From a virus: a stretch of 49,064 bases of DNA. The DNA lies in the IMG/VR virus record IMGVR_UViG_3300006790_000028, positions 1 to 49,064 of that record. One strand, given 5' to 3'. The first letter of the stretch is position 1. Every line of letters starts with the position of its first letter. Positions 26,651 through 35,184 of the stretch are shown here, in pieces. A model generated the notes under the pieces. That model made no database searches. It was not told where the DNA came from and saw only the letters and a list, made by a program, of their open reading frames with translations. Position numbers and translations under genes: made by a program.

Positions 26651-26813
26651 TCTTGATTTTTTTAGGATTAGATAACTCATCTCTCATATCAGAGAGGATT
26701 TTGTTGAACATCATTTTCTCATTACTATTCAGCTTTTCATACCATGATGCAAAATCTCCGGACTTAATTTTAAGATATTCTTTGTGTAAATCATATAAGC
26801 TTCTACTTTTCAT
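26634..26813 (-). CDS. Small protein of unknown function (59 aa)
   Basis: A complete frame runs from ATG 26813 to TAA 26634 and starts MKSRSLYDLHKEYLKIKSG. It is helical and charged, with a central KLNSNEKMMFNKIL segment and a Lys-rich end. It overlaps the next gene by 17 bases, the same arrangement as other real gene pairs in this block. A terminator-like hairpin (26832-26853) lies just upstream of its start and no clear promoter lies between, so it probably depends on readthrough. No family is recognised. Confidence 0.5.
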   Translation of the reverse strand: MKSRSLYDLHKEYLKIKSGDFASWYEKLNSNEKMMFNKILSDMRDELSNPKKIKNETKT

Positions 26814-26831
26814 AATATAAATATATGAAAA

Positions 26832-26853
26832 AAGGAGGACTTACATCCTCCTT
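26832..26853 (-). terminator. Intrinsic terminator-like hairpin
   Basis: AAGGAGG (26832-26838) pairs with CCTCCTT (26847-26853) around an 8-base loop. Read on the minus strand the stem is followed by a T-rich tract (TTTTTTCATATA), the form of a rho-independent terminator. It is the second of two such hairpins after the DUF932-like gene and lies about 19 bases upstream of the start codon at 26813. Confidence 0.65.
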
Positions 26854-26916
26854 CTCCCCTAATTAATCAAATAAATAATATGAGACACTATAAATATAGT
26901 AAAATTTTCTTTAAAT
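26854..26916. other. AT-rich spacer between two terminators, with a small palindrome
   Basis: There is no gene here. The palindrome ACTATA-AA-TATAGT occupies 26887-26900 and might be an operator. On the minus strand 26875-26868 reads TTTATTTG, one base from the Bacteroidetes -7 consensus TAnnTTTG. A promoter there would still lie upstream of the terminator at 26832-26853. Confidence 0.25.
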
Positions 26917-26917
26917 A

Positions 26918-26943
26918 AAAAGGAGACATTACATCTCCCTTTT
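26918..26943 (-). terminator. Intrinsic terminator-like hairpin, possibly bidirectional
   Basis: AAAAGGAGA (26918-26926) pairs with TCTCC...TTTT (26934-26943) with one bulged C and a 7-base loop. T-rich tracts lie on both outer sides, so it could work on either strand. It stands 17 bases after the stop of the DUF932-like gene, which makes termination of that leftward transcript its likely job. Confidence 0.6.
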
Positions 26944-26960
26944 ATTTTTTGAACTTTAAA

Positions 26961-28106
26961 CTAAAATAGATCAGGTAAGTCACCCTCTTCCACTTCAGTA
27001 TCTTCATCAGAACTCTCAGTATTAGATACACTAAAGTCTAAATCAAAATCAGCATCTTCTGTAATATCCGTTACAGATTCTTCAGCTATTTGCTTATCTA
27101 CGATTACTTGACCTTTAATTAATTCATCTAACTCTTTGAGTTCTTCATCTTCTTGATGCTCTGGACATGAATTCATATCATCAGAGCCCAGGGGTGGGCT
27201 TGATGGTTCATCACATACTTCTGCCACTGCAGCTTCATCTTCTGCTATCTGCTCTTCAATTGTAAGTTCAGGAGTAGTTTCAACTTCTGTAGATTCGGTA
27301 ACAGTTGTTTCCTCTTCAGCCTCAACCTCTGCAATCATATCTTCTAGATCTACTTGATTAGGATCTACTTCAGGCTCTACCTCTTCTGCTTTATCAAATT
27401 TAAAAGCATCAGATATAAACCAATGAAGAACTCTTTGATCCTCCATCCAAGTTTTAGGATGTGACTGTTGTAAAGCTAGAGTAACATGATTATAAAATGC
27501 CCATAAGCTATCAGGATTTCCATACTTAAAACTAGGTCTAGACATTTGTTGTCTGATGATGCTAGCTTGTTCAGTAGTTAGAATCTCATGTTCAGCAAAC
27601 AGGATACCAAGTAACTGAGCTTGTTGTCTTTTACTAATATGAATTTCCTTCATACTTTCTTTATCTTTAACAAGCTGCTTATAATACATATTAGCATCTT
27701 TGATTTGCTCTTTAATGGTCTCTTCAGTTTCTGTATCTGCAGTACCTGTGTGTTTACGGGCCCAAGAACCCATGTCTCCACAAACCATACTACTACCAGT
27801 TTGATTTATGTAAGCTCCAATACCACACTTAAACCTCATCTGTTTGTTATAACTGTTAGACCAGGCAAACATCATGGACAACTCAGGGTCATCCATAAAC
27901 GTTAATCTATATACTCCTTGTGCTATATTTCCATTTCCTGTACATCTATAATGCTCTTGATTAACTTTAAATCCGGCATTCTCTAGACATTCAATTGATA
28001 GATCTACAACTGACTTATGACTGATTACAGTATAAGTACTTGTCTGATTTGGTAAAGCAACATCAAACAGATGCTGCTTTGTACATTCTTTAATTTTTGT
28101 TGGCAT
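26961..28106 (-). CDS. DUF932-like protein with a long acidic C-terminal tail (381 aa)
   Basis: Residues about 25-250 resemble the phage/plasmid DUF932 family: a VISHKSVVDLSIECLENAGF segment, a FAWSNSYNKQMRFKCG segment, and a later VCGDMGSWARKHTG Cys/His stretch. The function of that family is not established. The last 130 residues are almost all Glu, Asp, Thr, Val and Ser and end in EEGDLPDLF. This is an acidic linker plus hydrophobic tip that resembles the SSB protein-interaction tail. The gene lies 2 bases after polB, suggesting a role near replication. The tail may mimic SSB or DNA (inference). Confidence 0.55.
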   Translation of the reverse strand: MPTKIKECTKQHLFDVALPNQTSTYTVISHKSVVDLSIECLENAGFKVNQEHYRCTGNGNIAQGVYRLTFMDDPELSMMFAWSNSYNKQMRFKCGIGAYINQTGSSMVCGDMGSWARKHTGTADTETEETIKEQIKDANMYYKQLVKDKESMKEIHISKRQQAQLLGILFAEHEILTTEQASIIRQQMSRPSFKYGNPDSLWAFYNHVTLALQQSHPKTWMEDQRVLHWFISDAFKFDKAEEVEPEVDPNQVDLEDMIAEVEAEEETTVTESTEVETTPELTIEEQIAEDEAAVAEVCDEPSSPPLGSDDMNSCPEHQEDEELKELDELIKGQVIVDKQIAEESVTDITEDADFDLDFSVSNTESSDEDTEVEEGDLPDLF

Positions 28107-28108
28107 AA

Positions 28109-30091
28109 TTAAAATAATTGTAATTGTGTTTTAACAGGTTGCAAGAGCTCTATCTCCCGCATAACCTTTTTAAGATAAAAATCATAATTTATATCATATT
28201 CTTCAAATGGCTTTTCTATGTGATTAATAAACACAGTTTGTAACCATTTACCTGCTTCTACTTGTACAGATCTTCCATCAACATTGTTAACTTTCATAAT
28301 TTTAGAACCTGTGTTTGAGATGTAGTATCTGACAGTTCCTTGAAGTTTATCAATTTTATGTTCACCATTGATAACATATTCTTCATTGAACTCCCAATTA
28401 CCTCTCTTCTTAACTCCTCCACAAAAATCAAATATATTTTTGTTAGACTTAAGAGATTCTTCAGGGTCTATGTTTTTAATTAAGTAATCATATATTGCTT
28501 TCTTAACACATAAGAAACTCTTGTTTTTATGTAAAGGAAGATCTTCAAATACAAAACGTCCCTTGGACTTAACACCTGCAAAATAATACTTATCATTAAG
28601 TATCTTATACAAATAGTTAGGATTTGACTTTCTTAAATCTTCAAATACATCTTTGTGAACTTCTTTATATTCATTTATAGCAATATAGTTGTTGACATCT
28701 GCCAGTAGAACTTTCTGGTATGTATCATGTTCAAGTTGCAAGTTTGTAATCTTTTCCCATTCTTTACAAATTTCCATATACTTATCTACATAGTTCCGTG
28801 GTATTCTTGTTTCAAGACCATCAGTATTATGCATCAAAGGAACAGCATTTGGGATACCTTCACATATCATTTCATGTAACATCATTAGACTCAATTGTCC
28901 ATTGATAGTTATCTTCATTGTAAGTTCAGGGTCATATAGAAAACTATTTGCATCATTACTTAAACCATAAGTACTATTTAATACAATCTTATAAACATAA
29001 TTTCTAGGGTCAGATTTAGGAATCTTTTTTCTTTCTTTGAAAAACCATTCATACTGATCAGTGAACTCTTCTTTAGGAAGATGTAATGGTGCCCACTTGT
29101 TTTTAATAGCTAGATTAGGATAAAAACTTGTAACATCTGAAGACATTATAACATGATTATCATCAGAAACATATACTTCTTTTCTAGCTCCGTGTACACC
29201 ACCGAGACCAAAATGAGTTGTTATATTCTTATATCTAACTTTATATTTGAAATTACCTTTTAGATCATTTGCATCTAGTACCAGGTCATTAAACTTATTA
29301 ACTAATCTTTGAAATGTAGCTGTCTTAAAATTAATATAAGGCAGAATTAAATCTTTAACTATAAGTTCATTACGATATGTTCTCAATTGCTTGAGGTCAT
29401 ATTTCTTTATACCTGTTTTCTCACTAAGGAAAAGTGAAAACAGTTCTTTAGCTATTCTTGGTTCAGATGCACTATATAAATCTATATTATATTCTTCTGT
29501 CAATGCTCTCCTAAGTTCTATCTGTTTTTTACTTTTAAACATGATAGCTTTAGTTGACTTGACATCATTAATACAATAAGTTATTATGTCATCTACCTGC
29601 TCTTTAGTTTTAATTTCAGTACTGTGATGGATAGGCATATCTTGTATGTTCTTCCAATCCATAGTATACTGAATCCACTTAAGACTAGACCTCTTAGCTG
29701 CATTATCCCAATGATTTAGTTTAAATACATCTACTTGTCTGATCTGTAAGTGCCAAGGTGCAAATTCAGAGAATTCTCCTTCATTCTGCCTTTGAATTAT
29801 ACTTTGAGCTTTTCCATATAAAAATAAAGCTATTTCCTCCCCTGGCATTTCCAGGAGTTGTTCTTTATTTCTTAATACATGTTCTGTAATTTGAGCATCA
29901 AAAGACAAACCATTAAAAGATACATGCCATTCATTCAATAAAATATTCTTTTCTAGAAATGTAATAAATTCTAGAATATCATTTCTTGAATTATGAATAA
30001 CAAATATCTCACGGTCATCACTTTTGATATCTTCAAATACTCCTATGAAACAATTGAGTAAAGTTTCATAGTCCATAACATAATGACTCAT
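28109..30091 (-). CDS. Family B DNA polymerase (660 aa)
   Basis: This is the replicative DNA polymerase with 3'-5' proofreading. Exonuclease motifs: D7-Y-E9 (Exo I), NGLSFD with D65 (Exo II), YCIND with Y172 and D176 (Exo III). Polymerase motifs: D319 in SDVTSFYP (A), K368/N372/Y375 in KIVLNSTYG (B), and HNTDG with D424 (C). Motif C has Asn at the first position of the usual DTD, while the second Asp is kept. The protein is short for family B. It ends in QLQLF, which matches the bacterial beta-clamp-binding pentapeptide, and E. coli Pol II ends in a similar QLGLF. No clamp gene is visible here, so the host clamp is the likely partner. Confidence 0.92.
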   Translation of the reverse strand: MSHYVMDYETLLNCFIGVFEDIKSDDREIFVIHNSRNDILEFITFLEKNILLNEWHVSFNGLSFDAQITEHVLRNKEQLLEMPGEEIALFLYGKAQSIIQRQNEGEFSEFAPWHLQIRQVDVFKLNHWDNAAKRSSLKWIQYTMDWKNIQDMPIHHSTEIKTKEQVDDIITYCINDVKSTKAIMFKSKKQIELRRALTEEYNIDLYSASEPRIAKELFSLFLSEKTGIKKYDLKQLRTYRNELIVKDLILPYINFKTATFQRLVNKFNDLVLDANDLKGNFKYKVRYKNITTHFGLGGVHGARKEVYVSDDNHVIMSSDVTSFYPNLAIKNKWAPLHLPKEEFTDQYEWFFKERKKIPKSDPRNYVYKIVLNSTYGLSNDANSFLYDPELTMKITINGQLSLMMLHEMICEGIPNAVPLMHNTDGLETRIPRNYVDKYMEICKEWEKITNLQLEHDTYQKVLLADVNNYIAINEYKEVHKDVFEDLRKSNPNYLYKILNDKYYFAGVKSKGRFVFEDLPLHKNKSFLCVKKAIYDYLIKNIDPEESLKSNKNIFDFCGGVKKRGNWEFNEEYVINGEHKIDKLQGTVRYYISNTGSKIMKVNNVDGRSVQVEAGKWLQTVFINHIEKPFEEYDINYDFYLKKVMREIELLQPVKTQLQLF

Positions 30092-30097
30092 ATTTTA

Positions 30098-30436
30098 TTA
30101 TTTATAAAGTTGTAGTTCTCTTAACCTACGTTTTACGGGAATCTTTAAATGTGAATCTACAAAAGACTGCTTACTTAACCATTCTAAGTATTGTTCATCT
30201 TTACAGTTTCTTATTAAAGAACCTTTATGTTTTCCAAAAGGAAATCTTCTAACTTTAAATGTACGAGTTTCTTTTACAGTAGAATATCTGAATCTATATT
30301 TTTTATTATTAAAATTTAGTTCAATATTCTTTTCTGCACTCTCTTTAATTTTAGATGCAGGTATATTAAGAACTTCTCCCGCTAACTTCATTGATTCAAA
30401 GTTTTGCCGGGAGTAGACATCATATACAGCTATCAT
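30098..30436 (-). CDS. Small protein with NUMOD1-like and DUF3820-like halves (112 aa)
   Basis: The N-terminal half (MKLAGEVLNIPASKIKESAE, then NNKKYRFRY) has the order of a NUMOD1/IENR1 DNA-binding repeat from homing-endonuclease tails. The C-terminal half (FPFGKHKGSLI, then EQYLEWL) matches the FGKxKG...YLxWL pattern of DUF3820-type proteins, often found with exonucleases. I do not know this combination as a named family. It sits between PolB and an unknown gene that it overlaps by 4 bases, so it is translated within the replication operon. DNA binding is a reasonable guess. Confidence 0.5.
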   Translation of the reverse strand: MIAVYDVYSRQNFESMKLAGEVLNIPASKIKESAEKNIELNFNNKKYRFRYSTVKETRTFKVRRFPFGKHKGSLIRNCKDEQYLEWLSKQSFVDSHLKIPVKRRLRELQLYK

Positions 30437-30819
30437 ACTTTTTCAACAACTGCAGCTACTGAGGGTTTATCTTTTTTACTTTCTAAAAAACTTTTAAGAC
30501 TAAACTTTTTAGCATTCACAGCAAAGATGTTTACAATTTCTTTTATAGAGTCTGCATCTTCAATGTAGTACTCTTGAAAAGTTTCAATTGATGTTCTTTG
30601 TTGTTTAGCTCCTCTATTACCGCTGATAGCTTTTCCATACTCATCTAGTTTAGGTAACATATGTAATGCAGTTTTAACTGTCTTACCTATAATTACAAAA
30701 ACTTTTGATGTTGGATCAAATATACATTCTACATATGGACAATCATTACTGATAGGTACCATTTTAAAAGTTTGTGTTTCTTGCCAGGTTGATTTAACCA
30801 GGATCATTGAATTTTCCAT
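30433..30819 (-). CDS. Conserved-looking protein of unknown function (128 aa)
   Basis: It starts MENSMILVKSTWQETQTFKM. The first 55 residues look beta-rich (ECIFDPTSKVFVIIGKTVKT). A basic segment (GNRGAKQQRTS) follows, then a helical, Lys-rich end. There is no signal peptide, membrane segment or catalytic motif. It overlaps the next gene by 4 bases and follows an A/T-rich leader, so expression with polB is likely. Its small size, basic patch and setting make a DNA-associated accessory role possible, but it is unassigned. Confidence 0.6.
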   Translation of the reverse strand: MENSMILVKSTWQETQTFKMVPISNDCPYVECIFDPTSKVFVIIGKTVKTALHMLPKLDEYGKAISGNRGAKQQRTSIETFQEYYIEDADSIKEIVNIFAVNAKKFSLKSFLESKKDKPSVAAVVEKV

Positions 30820-30839
30820 GTTGATTTTTTTTTATAAAA

Positions 30840-31406
30840 TTAATCAATAATTTTGATATTATCTAAATTAGCTACCTCCATTACTAACTTTTCTTTCTCA
30901 AGGTCAGGTTTGCTACAGAGTTCACCTACAGATTCTATCATTTTTACGTCTACATTTAAACAGTTTGCATAGTCTTCAAAGTACTTTTCTGGATACAAAT
31001 AACTTTTCATATATACATAGTTACCTGTATGAGGATTAAAGAAGCTCATGATATCTCCTTTTACTTTTGTACTAATCATACTATACTTACCATCTAAAAA
31101 CAATTGCCAATCATATTCTAAATCAGAAAAATCAAACACAAAAATTCTATTTGATTTGTCAACCATTATACAATCATGTAACCGGTTATGTTTGAGTAAT
31201 ATATTCTTCTCAAACTTTTTATACTCAACATCTTCTCTTGGATGATATAAACATACTAGCTTCATATCATTAGGAGAAACTGAATCATTCCAAGCAAGAT
31301 AAGTCTCACTTGGAATAACACTTGTACCTCTTTTAATTCCAAGGAGTGGGTACAAGAACACCTTAGATTTTTGAAAATATTTCTTATATACTGATTTTAT
31401 TCCCAT
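30840..31406 (-). CDS. Protein of unknown function in the replication block (188 aa)
   Basis: It begins MGIKSVYKKYFQKSKVFLYP and shows mixed alpha/beta sequence with aromatic-rich strands (IMVDKSNRIFVFDFSDLEYD, then YVYMKSYLYPEKYFEDY). No known motif was recognised and there is no signal peptide or membrane helix. It lies between the PD-(D/E)XK nuclease gene (4 bases) and the 128-aa gene (20 bases) in one leftward transcript. Confidence 0.6.
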   Translation of the reverse strand: MGIKSVYKKYFQKSKVFLYPLLGIKRGTSVIPSETYLAWNDSVSPNDMKLVCLYHPREDVEYKKFEKNILLKHNRLHDCIMVDKSNRIFVFDFSDLEYDWQLFLDGKYSMISTKVKGDIMSFFNPHTGNYVYMKSYLYPEKYFEDYANCLNVDVKMIESVGELCSKPDLEKEKLVMEVANLDNIKIID

Positions 31407-31410
31407 GTTT

Positions 31411-32445
31411 TTATAATTTAATAGTTCCTGTTGCTAATTCATAAGGCAGATCATAATTTTTATTTACATAATGAAAATCTAATACCGGTAGTACTAAATT
31501 TCTAAAGTCAACCAACCATTCTTTCATAGTTTTAGCACTTACTTGAAATGGATATACTTGATTATATTTGTCTATTACAACAAAAGTAAAGTTAATTGTC
31601 CACTCCAACTTATCTTTTCTATTGTTTATATACTTATAAAACGCAAGTTGATAGTAAATAGATGCTTGGATCCAATATTTATAGTAGTCTACTGAATCAG
31701 GAAATTCTACTAGTGGTTTACCCGTAGTCTTTAAATCATTAATAAATAAATTCTTAGTGTCTTCATCTATAACAACGTTATCTAAGATACCTTTAAATCC
31801 AAAGGGTGCATCATTAAAGAATAAATTTTCATCAGATATCAATCCTATTTCATTATAAACAGTTATATGAGTATCCTCTTCACTTTTATTAAATCCTAAC
31901 AAAGTTTTTACATTATCATTTGCATTTAGAGCATTAACACTTTCCTGACAATAGTCTATTGTTTCATTATCTACTAAAGTTTTACCTTTAGCCTTCTTTA
32001 AGAAATCAAAATATTTAACATTATCATCTGTTAGAATTTTCTTTAACCTTGCTTCATCAGTTTTAAGCTTTTGGTGCAAGTTTATCTTTTCTAATAAATC
32101 TAATATTTCTTTTTCAAAAAGTCGTAATGATAATGATTCATCTGCAAGCTCTGTATAGATTTTAAAAATCTCATCTACAATCATTCTATTATTACCTGAA
32201 GGTAATTTGCTAGGAATTGTTATAAATTCCTTATCAAAGTCTTCAGGATTCAAAAGCAAGCAGTGAATGACCCTACCTTTTACAAGGTGAGGGTCAACAC
32301 TATCTTCTCTTTCATTTAAAATATAATGAGAATAAAACATTCTTGGTGAGAACAAGAGTTTATTTATTCCACTGTAACTAAAATAAAATTTATTTTTATA
32401 AAATTGTTCTAATTCACTAGAACCAGTCAAAGTCTGTGTCTGCAT
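31411..32445 (-). CDS. PD-(D/E)XK exonuclease, RecE/RecB/Cas4-like (344 aa)
   Basis: The protein has the layout of phage RecE-type or PDDEXK exonucleases. An N-terminal YSGINKLLFSPRMFYSHY segment is followed by G...D222 in GILDNVVID, then D237-L-K239 in INDLKTTG, and YWIQASIYYQL carrying the motif-IV Gln. These residues build the metal site that cuts DNA, probably trimming double-stranded ends for annealing-type recombination with the Sak4-like ATPase and ssDNA-binding protein downstream. The start overlaps the upstream gene by 29 bases. A Cas4-like role is less likely because no Fe-S cysteines flank the domain. Confidence 0.8.
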   Translation of the reverse strand: MQTQTLTGSSELEQFYKNKFYFSYSGINKLLFSPRMFYSHYILNEREDSVDPHLVKGRVIHCLLLNPEDFDKEFITIPSKLPSGNNRMIVDEIFKIYTELADESLSLRLFEKEILDLLEKINLHQKLKTDEARLKKILTDDNVKYFDFLKKAKGKTLVDNETIDYCQESVNALNANDNVKTLLGFNKSEEDTHITVYNEIGLISDENLFFNDAPFGFKGILDNVVIDEDTKNLFINDLKTTGKPLVEFPDSVDYYKYWIQASIYYQLAFYKYINNRKDKLEWTINFTFVVIDKYNQVYPFQVSAKTMKEWLVDFRNLVLPVLDFHYVNKNYDLPYELATGTIKL

Positions 32446-33904
32446 TTTTAGTTTGTGTTTTTGAATTATTAGGTTGTGATCCTGTTTCTACCAGGGACCT
32501 TTCTGGTTCAGAAACTACTTCTTCTTCAGTAATTTCTTCTTCTGTGTCTTCATTAGACTCTACTACAGGTACTACTTCTTCTATAGCTTCAATAGATGCT
32601 TTTTCTTCAACATTTGCTGAATCCGGATCACCAGTCTCATGATCTGAATTTTCTGAAATAGTTGGGTCTTCTTCAGGAATTCTTTCAACATCACTTCTTT
32701 CATAAGAATACTGTGTATCCTTTGTCCAATAGAAACCTGTGTTTGCTGCAGTCTCAGTACTAAGTGTGTAAGTCTTAGGTTTAATGAACTCACTATACCC
32801 ACCCCTATTAAAAAACTCAACATTTTCTTCCATTATGATTTCTAAAGCTTCCTTACTTAATGCATCATGATTTATTAAACCTCTAATCAGTGTATCCACA
32901 TGTTGATTGTAATAATTATCCTTACCCAAATAACTTTTAAGAGACTTAAAGTTTACATGATTTTTAGATCTACAATATTGTATATGATGGTTATGATGAT
33001 AATATAAAAGTTCTAACCACAGGATGCTTTCTTTATAATTACAATTAGCCATAATTTCCATAGCAAGAACATGATTTTCATTATCAGAACTCATAAACAT
33101 ATTTCTTAAATTCTGATAGGTATCCTTATCAATAGTTGTAGAGTCTTCACCATTAACTACCTCAAGCAAACCATTCTGATCAATTATTGTTTTATCACCT
33201 ATGTTTTCAAGAAATTCAAGGTTATGATCACTTATAACAAAGCAGTGTTGACTATTTCTTTGTACATTATGTTGAGGATTAGCATTAGTTAAAAGATGAT
33301 CTTTCCAAGCTTGTTCTTTGAGCTTTAAAAATTCACTAGGATTATGAGTATTACCTTTACTATATAATCTTGAAGCACTCCAGTCACATAATATATAAAA
33401 GTTTTCACCATTCTCTTCTACATATGCTTCTAAGACTTTATTAAAAGCTTTAACTTCTTTTTGACAATAATAACCACCGTGTTCCTCCCACTGATCTTTC
33501 ATATAGTCTATACATGCTGCATATACCTTATATGGTATTTTATAATACCATTCAGCTTTTACTAATTTATCATTAGCAGCAGAACTTCCCACAACAACAG
33601 TTGCTTTATCTATTTCAGTAGTTGTTCTAATTTTATACTTTACAGATAAGTCTTTAAGTTTTACTCTAGGGACAGTACATCCCTTCATAAAATAAATTCT
33701 ATCTTTCATTTGAGGAACATATGTTTTTGCCTCAAGGTCTACAAGATTTCTAGGTGTATCAAAACCCTCTTCATCTTTTTGTACAACATTAATAAGATAT
33801 TGATTTTCACTTTCATAGTTTAACTCAGTAAACTCTACGTTATTATACTCATCTCTTCTGGCATTCCAGGTCAGTTTTAAAAAAGGTATTTTCTTTGTTT
33901 TCAT
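32417..33904 (-). CDS. Unknown protein with SSB-like acidic tail (495 aa)
   Basis: Residues 1-390 are soluble, mixed alpha/beta sequence rich in Tyr, His and Asn, with no motif I recognise. The last 100 residues are an acidic, Glu/Val/Ser-rich linker ending in NADTDFDWF. An acidic linker with an Asp-rich, aromatic tip is the form of the bacterial SSB C-terminus (DDDIPF-like), which recruits replication and repair proteins. The start follows closely on a terminator-like hairpin (33923-33944). It may be a replication accessory protein or scaffold. The function of the main domain is unknown. Confidence 0.6.
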   Translation of the reverse strand: MKTKKIPFLKLTWNARRDEYNNVEFTELNYESENQYLINVVQKDEEGFDTPRNLVDLEAKTYVPQMKDRIYFMKGCTVPRVKLKDLSVKYKIRTTTEIDKATVVVGSSAANDKLVKAEWYYKIPYKVYAACIDYMKDQWEEHGGYYCQKEVKAFNKVLEAYVEENGENFYILCDWSASRLYSKGNTHNPSEFLKLKEQAWKDHLLTNANPQHNVQRNSQHCFVISDHNLEFLENIGDKTIIDQNGLLEVVNGEDSTTIDKDTYQNLRNMFMSSDNENHVLAMEIMANCNYKESILWLELLYYHHNHHIQYCRSKNHVNFKSLKSYLGKDNYYNQHVDTLIRGLINHDALSKEALEIIMEENVEFFNRGGYSEFIKPKTYTLSTETAANTGFYWTKDTQYSYERSDVERIPEEDPTISENSDHETGDPDSANVEEKASIEAIEEVVPVVESNEDTEEEITEEEVVSEPERSLVETGSQPNNSKTQTKNADTDFDWF

Positions 33905-33922
33905 TTTTAATAGTTGGTTAAA

Positions 33923-33944
33923 AAGGGAGACTTGAGCCTCCCTT
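33923..33944 (-). terminator. Intrinsic terminator-like hairpin after the MoxR gene
   Basis: AAGGGAG (33923-33929) pairs with CTCCCTT (33938-33944) around an 8-base loop and is followed on the minus strand by TTTTTAACC. It lies about 58 bases after the stop of the MoxR-like gene and only about 15 bases upstream of the next start codon, leaving little room for a separate promoter. Confidence 0.65.
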
Positions 33945-34001
33945 ATCTGTTGATTAAAATTGTTTAATAATTAGTAAAAAAGGAAGCTGTCTAACTGTGA
34001 T

Positions 34002-35174
34002 TTACTTCACAGCCATTGCCACCACCTTTTGATTTAACATTAGTTTTGAGAACTTAGCTTTATTACCATTTATGATTTCCTTAACCATATAGTATCTCAA
34101 ATCATCAGTAAAGGCTTTACTATCTGTAGTTAATTGAACAAGTCTGTCAATCATCTTTTGAGGTATAGAACCTTTGCTAGCTTTAATTAAAGAATAGTTA
34201 ATAATTCTAGTTGTAATTATACTAGATATATCAGCTCTGAATTCATCTCCTGTTCCAATACAAGAGTTTAAGCTTCCACTTACATATTCCCAATTATCAT
34301 TTTCTAGAATTTGCTGAGGACTAATAATCTTATCAAGTTGATTATTAATAAACATAGTAAACATGCTACTAAATTCATCTCCTACAGATCCTTCACCAAT
34401 CATTTGAATTAGAGGTAATTGCTCTTCAAACTTTTCAATAGAACTGATAGAGTTAAAGAATGTAGTTACACTTCTAGGATTAACATCCTTACTAACTAGT
34501 TCAGGATGCATTAATAAGAAGTTAATACATCTACCATCAATCTTTACAGTCTCAGCCCACTTAGCCCATACATCTGCATCAAACTTTACTGCAGTAGAAA
34601 TAAATCTAGTTCTCTGAGCTGTATCTAATGCTGTAACATTATAGTCACCATTGTCTGGATTAGTAGTAAGAAGTACATGCCAGTTCTTTGGAAGACTCCA
34701 AGAAATATACTCTTGTCTGTCAATCAATTCCATAGTAGCTTGCATGAATCTATGGTCAGCTCTAGTATAATCATCTAATACTAAGAACCCACCTTCACCT
34801 TTACCTTGAATCCACTCAGGTGCAGCATGAGACATTCTCTTGTCTACAACTTTGTAACCTTTCTTCATAGCAACATCTACTTGAGCTTCATTTATCCAAG
34901 TAGTTTTACCATCTTTATTTTGAATTTGGAATTCTTTAACAGGAAAACCAACAAGATCACCTAACTCCTCTATCTGTGATAAGTTAATCTTAACTACATC
35001 CATCTCAAGTTCTTCTCCTAATTGCATAATAGCAGAAGTTTTACCAAGACCAGCATCACCTTCAATATTTACAGCAACAGGAACTTTTCCTTCTGCTTGA
35101 ATGTGCTGATTGTTTTTTACCATGTGCTTTAAAAAGTCTTTTAATTCATTAACGTTTAATTGTGTCTCACTCAT
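34002..35174 (-). CDS. MoxR-like AAA+ ATPase (390 aa)
   Basis: Walker A is GDAGLGKT (residues 39-46). Walker B is FLVLDDYTRAD at about residues 131-141. A sensor region reads LLTTNPDNGDYNVTALDTAQRTRF. This order is typical of MoxR-type AAA+ ATPases, which remodel or load metals into partner proteins together with VWA-domain proteins. The next gene upstream in the same transcript is a VWA protein, the usual genetic partner. The target is unknown. A terminator-like hairpin follows the stop, so this gene closes a sub-operon. Confidence 0.85.
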   Translation of the reverse strand: MSETQLNVNELKDFLKHMVKNNQHIQAEGKVPVAVNIEGDAGLGKTSAIMQLGEELEMDVVKINLSQIEELGDLVGFPVKEFQIQNKDGKTTWINEAQVDVAMKKGYKVVDKRMSHAAPEWIQGKGEGGFLVLDDYTRADHRFMQATMELIDRQEYISWSLPKNWHVLLTTNPDNGDYNVTALDTAQRTRFISTAVKFDADVWAKWAETVKIDGRCINFLLMHPELVSKDVNPRSVTTFFNSISSIEKFEEQLPLIQMIGEGSVGDEFSSMFTMFINNQLDKIISPQQILENDNWEYVSGSLNSCIGTGDEFRADISSIITTRIINYSLIKASKGSIPQKMIDRLVQLTTDSKAFTDDLRYYMVKEIINGNKAKFSKLMLNQKVVAMAVK

Positions 35175-35184
35175 CTTTTTTAAT

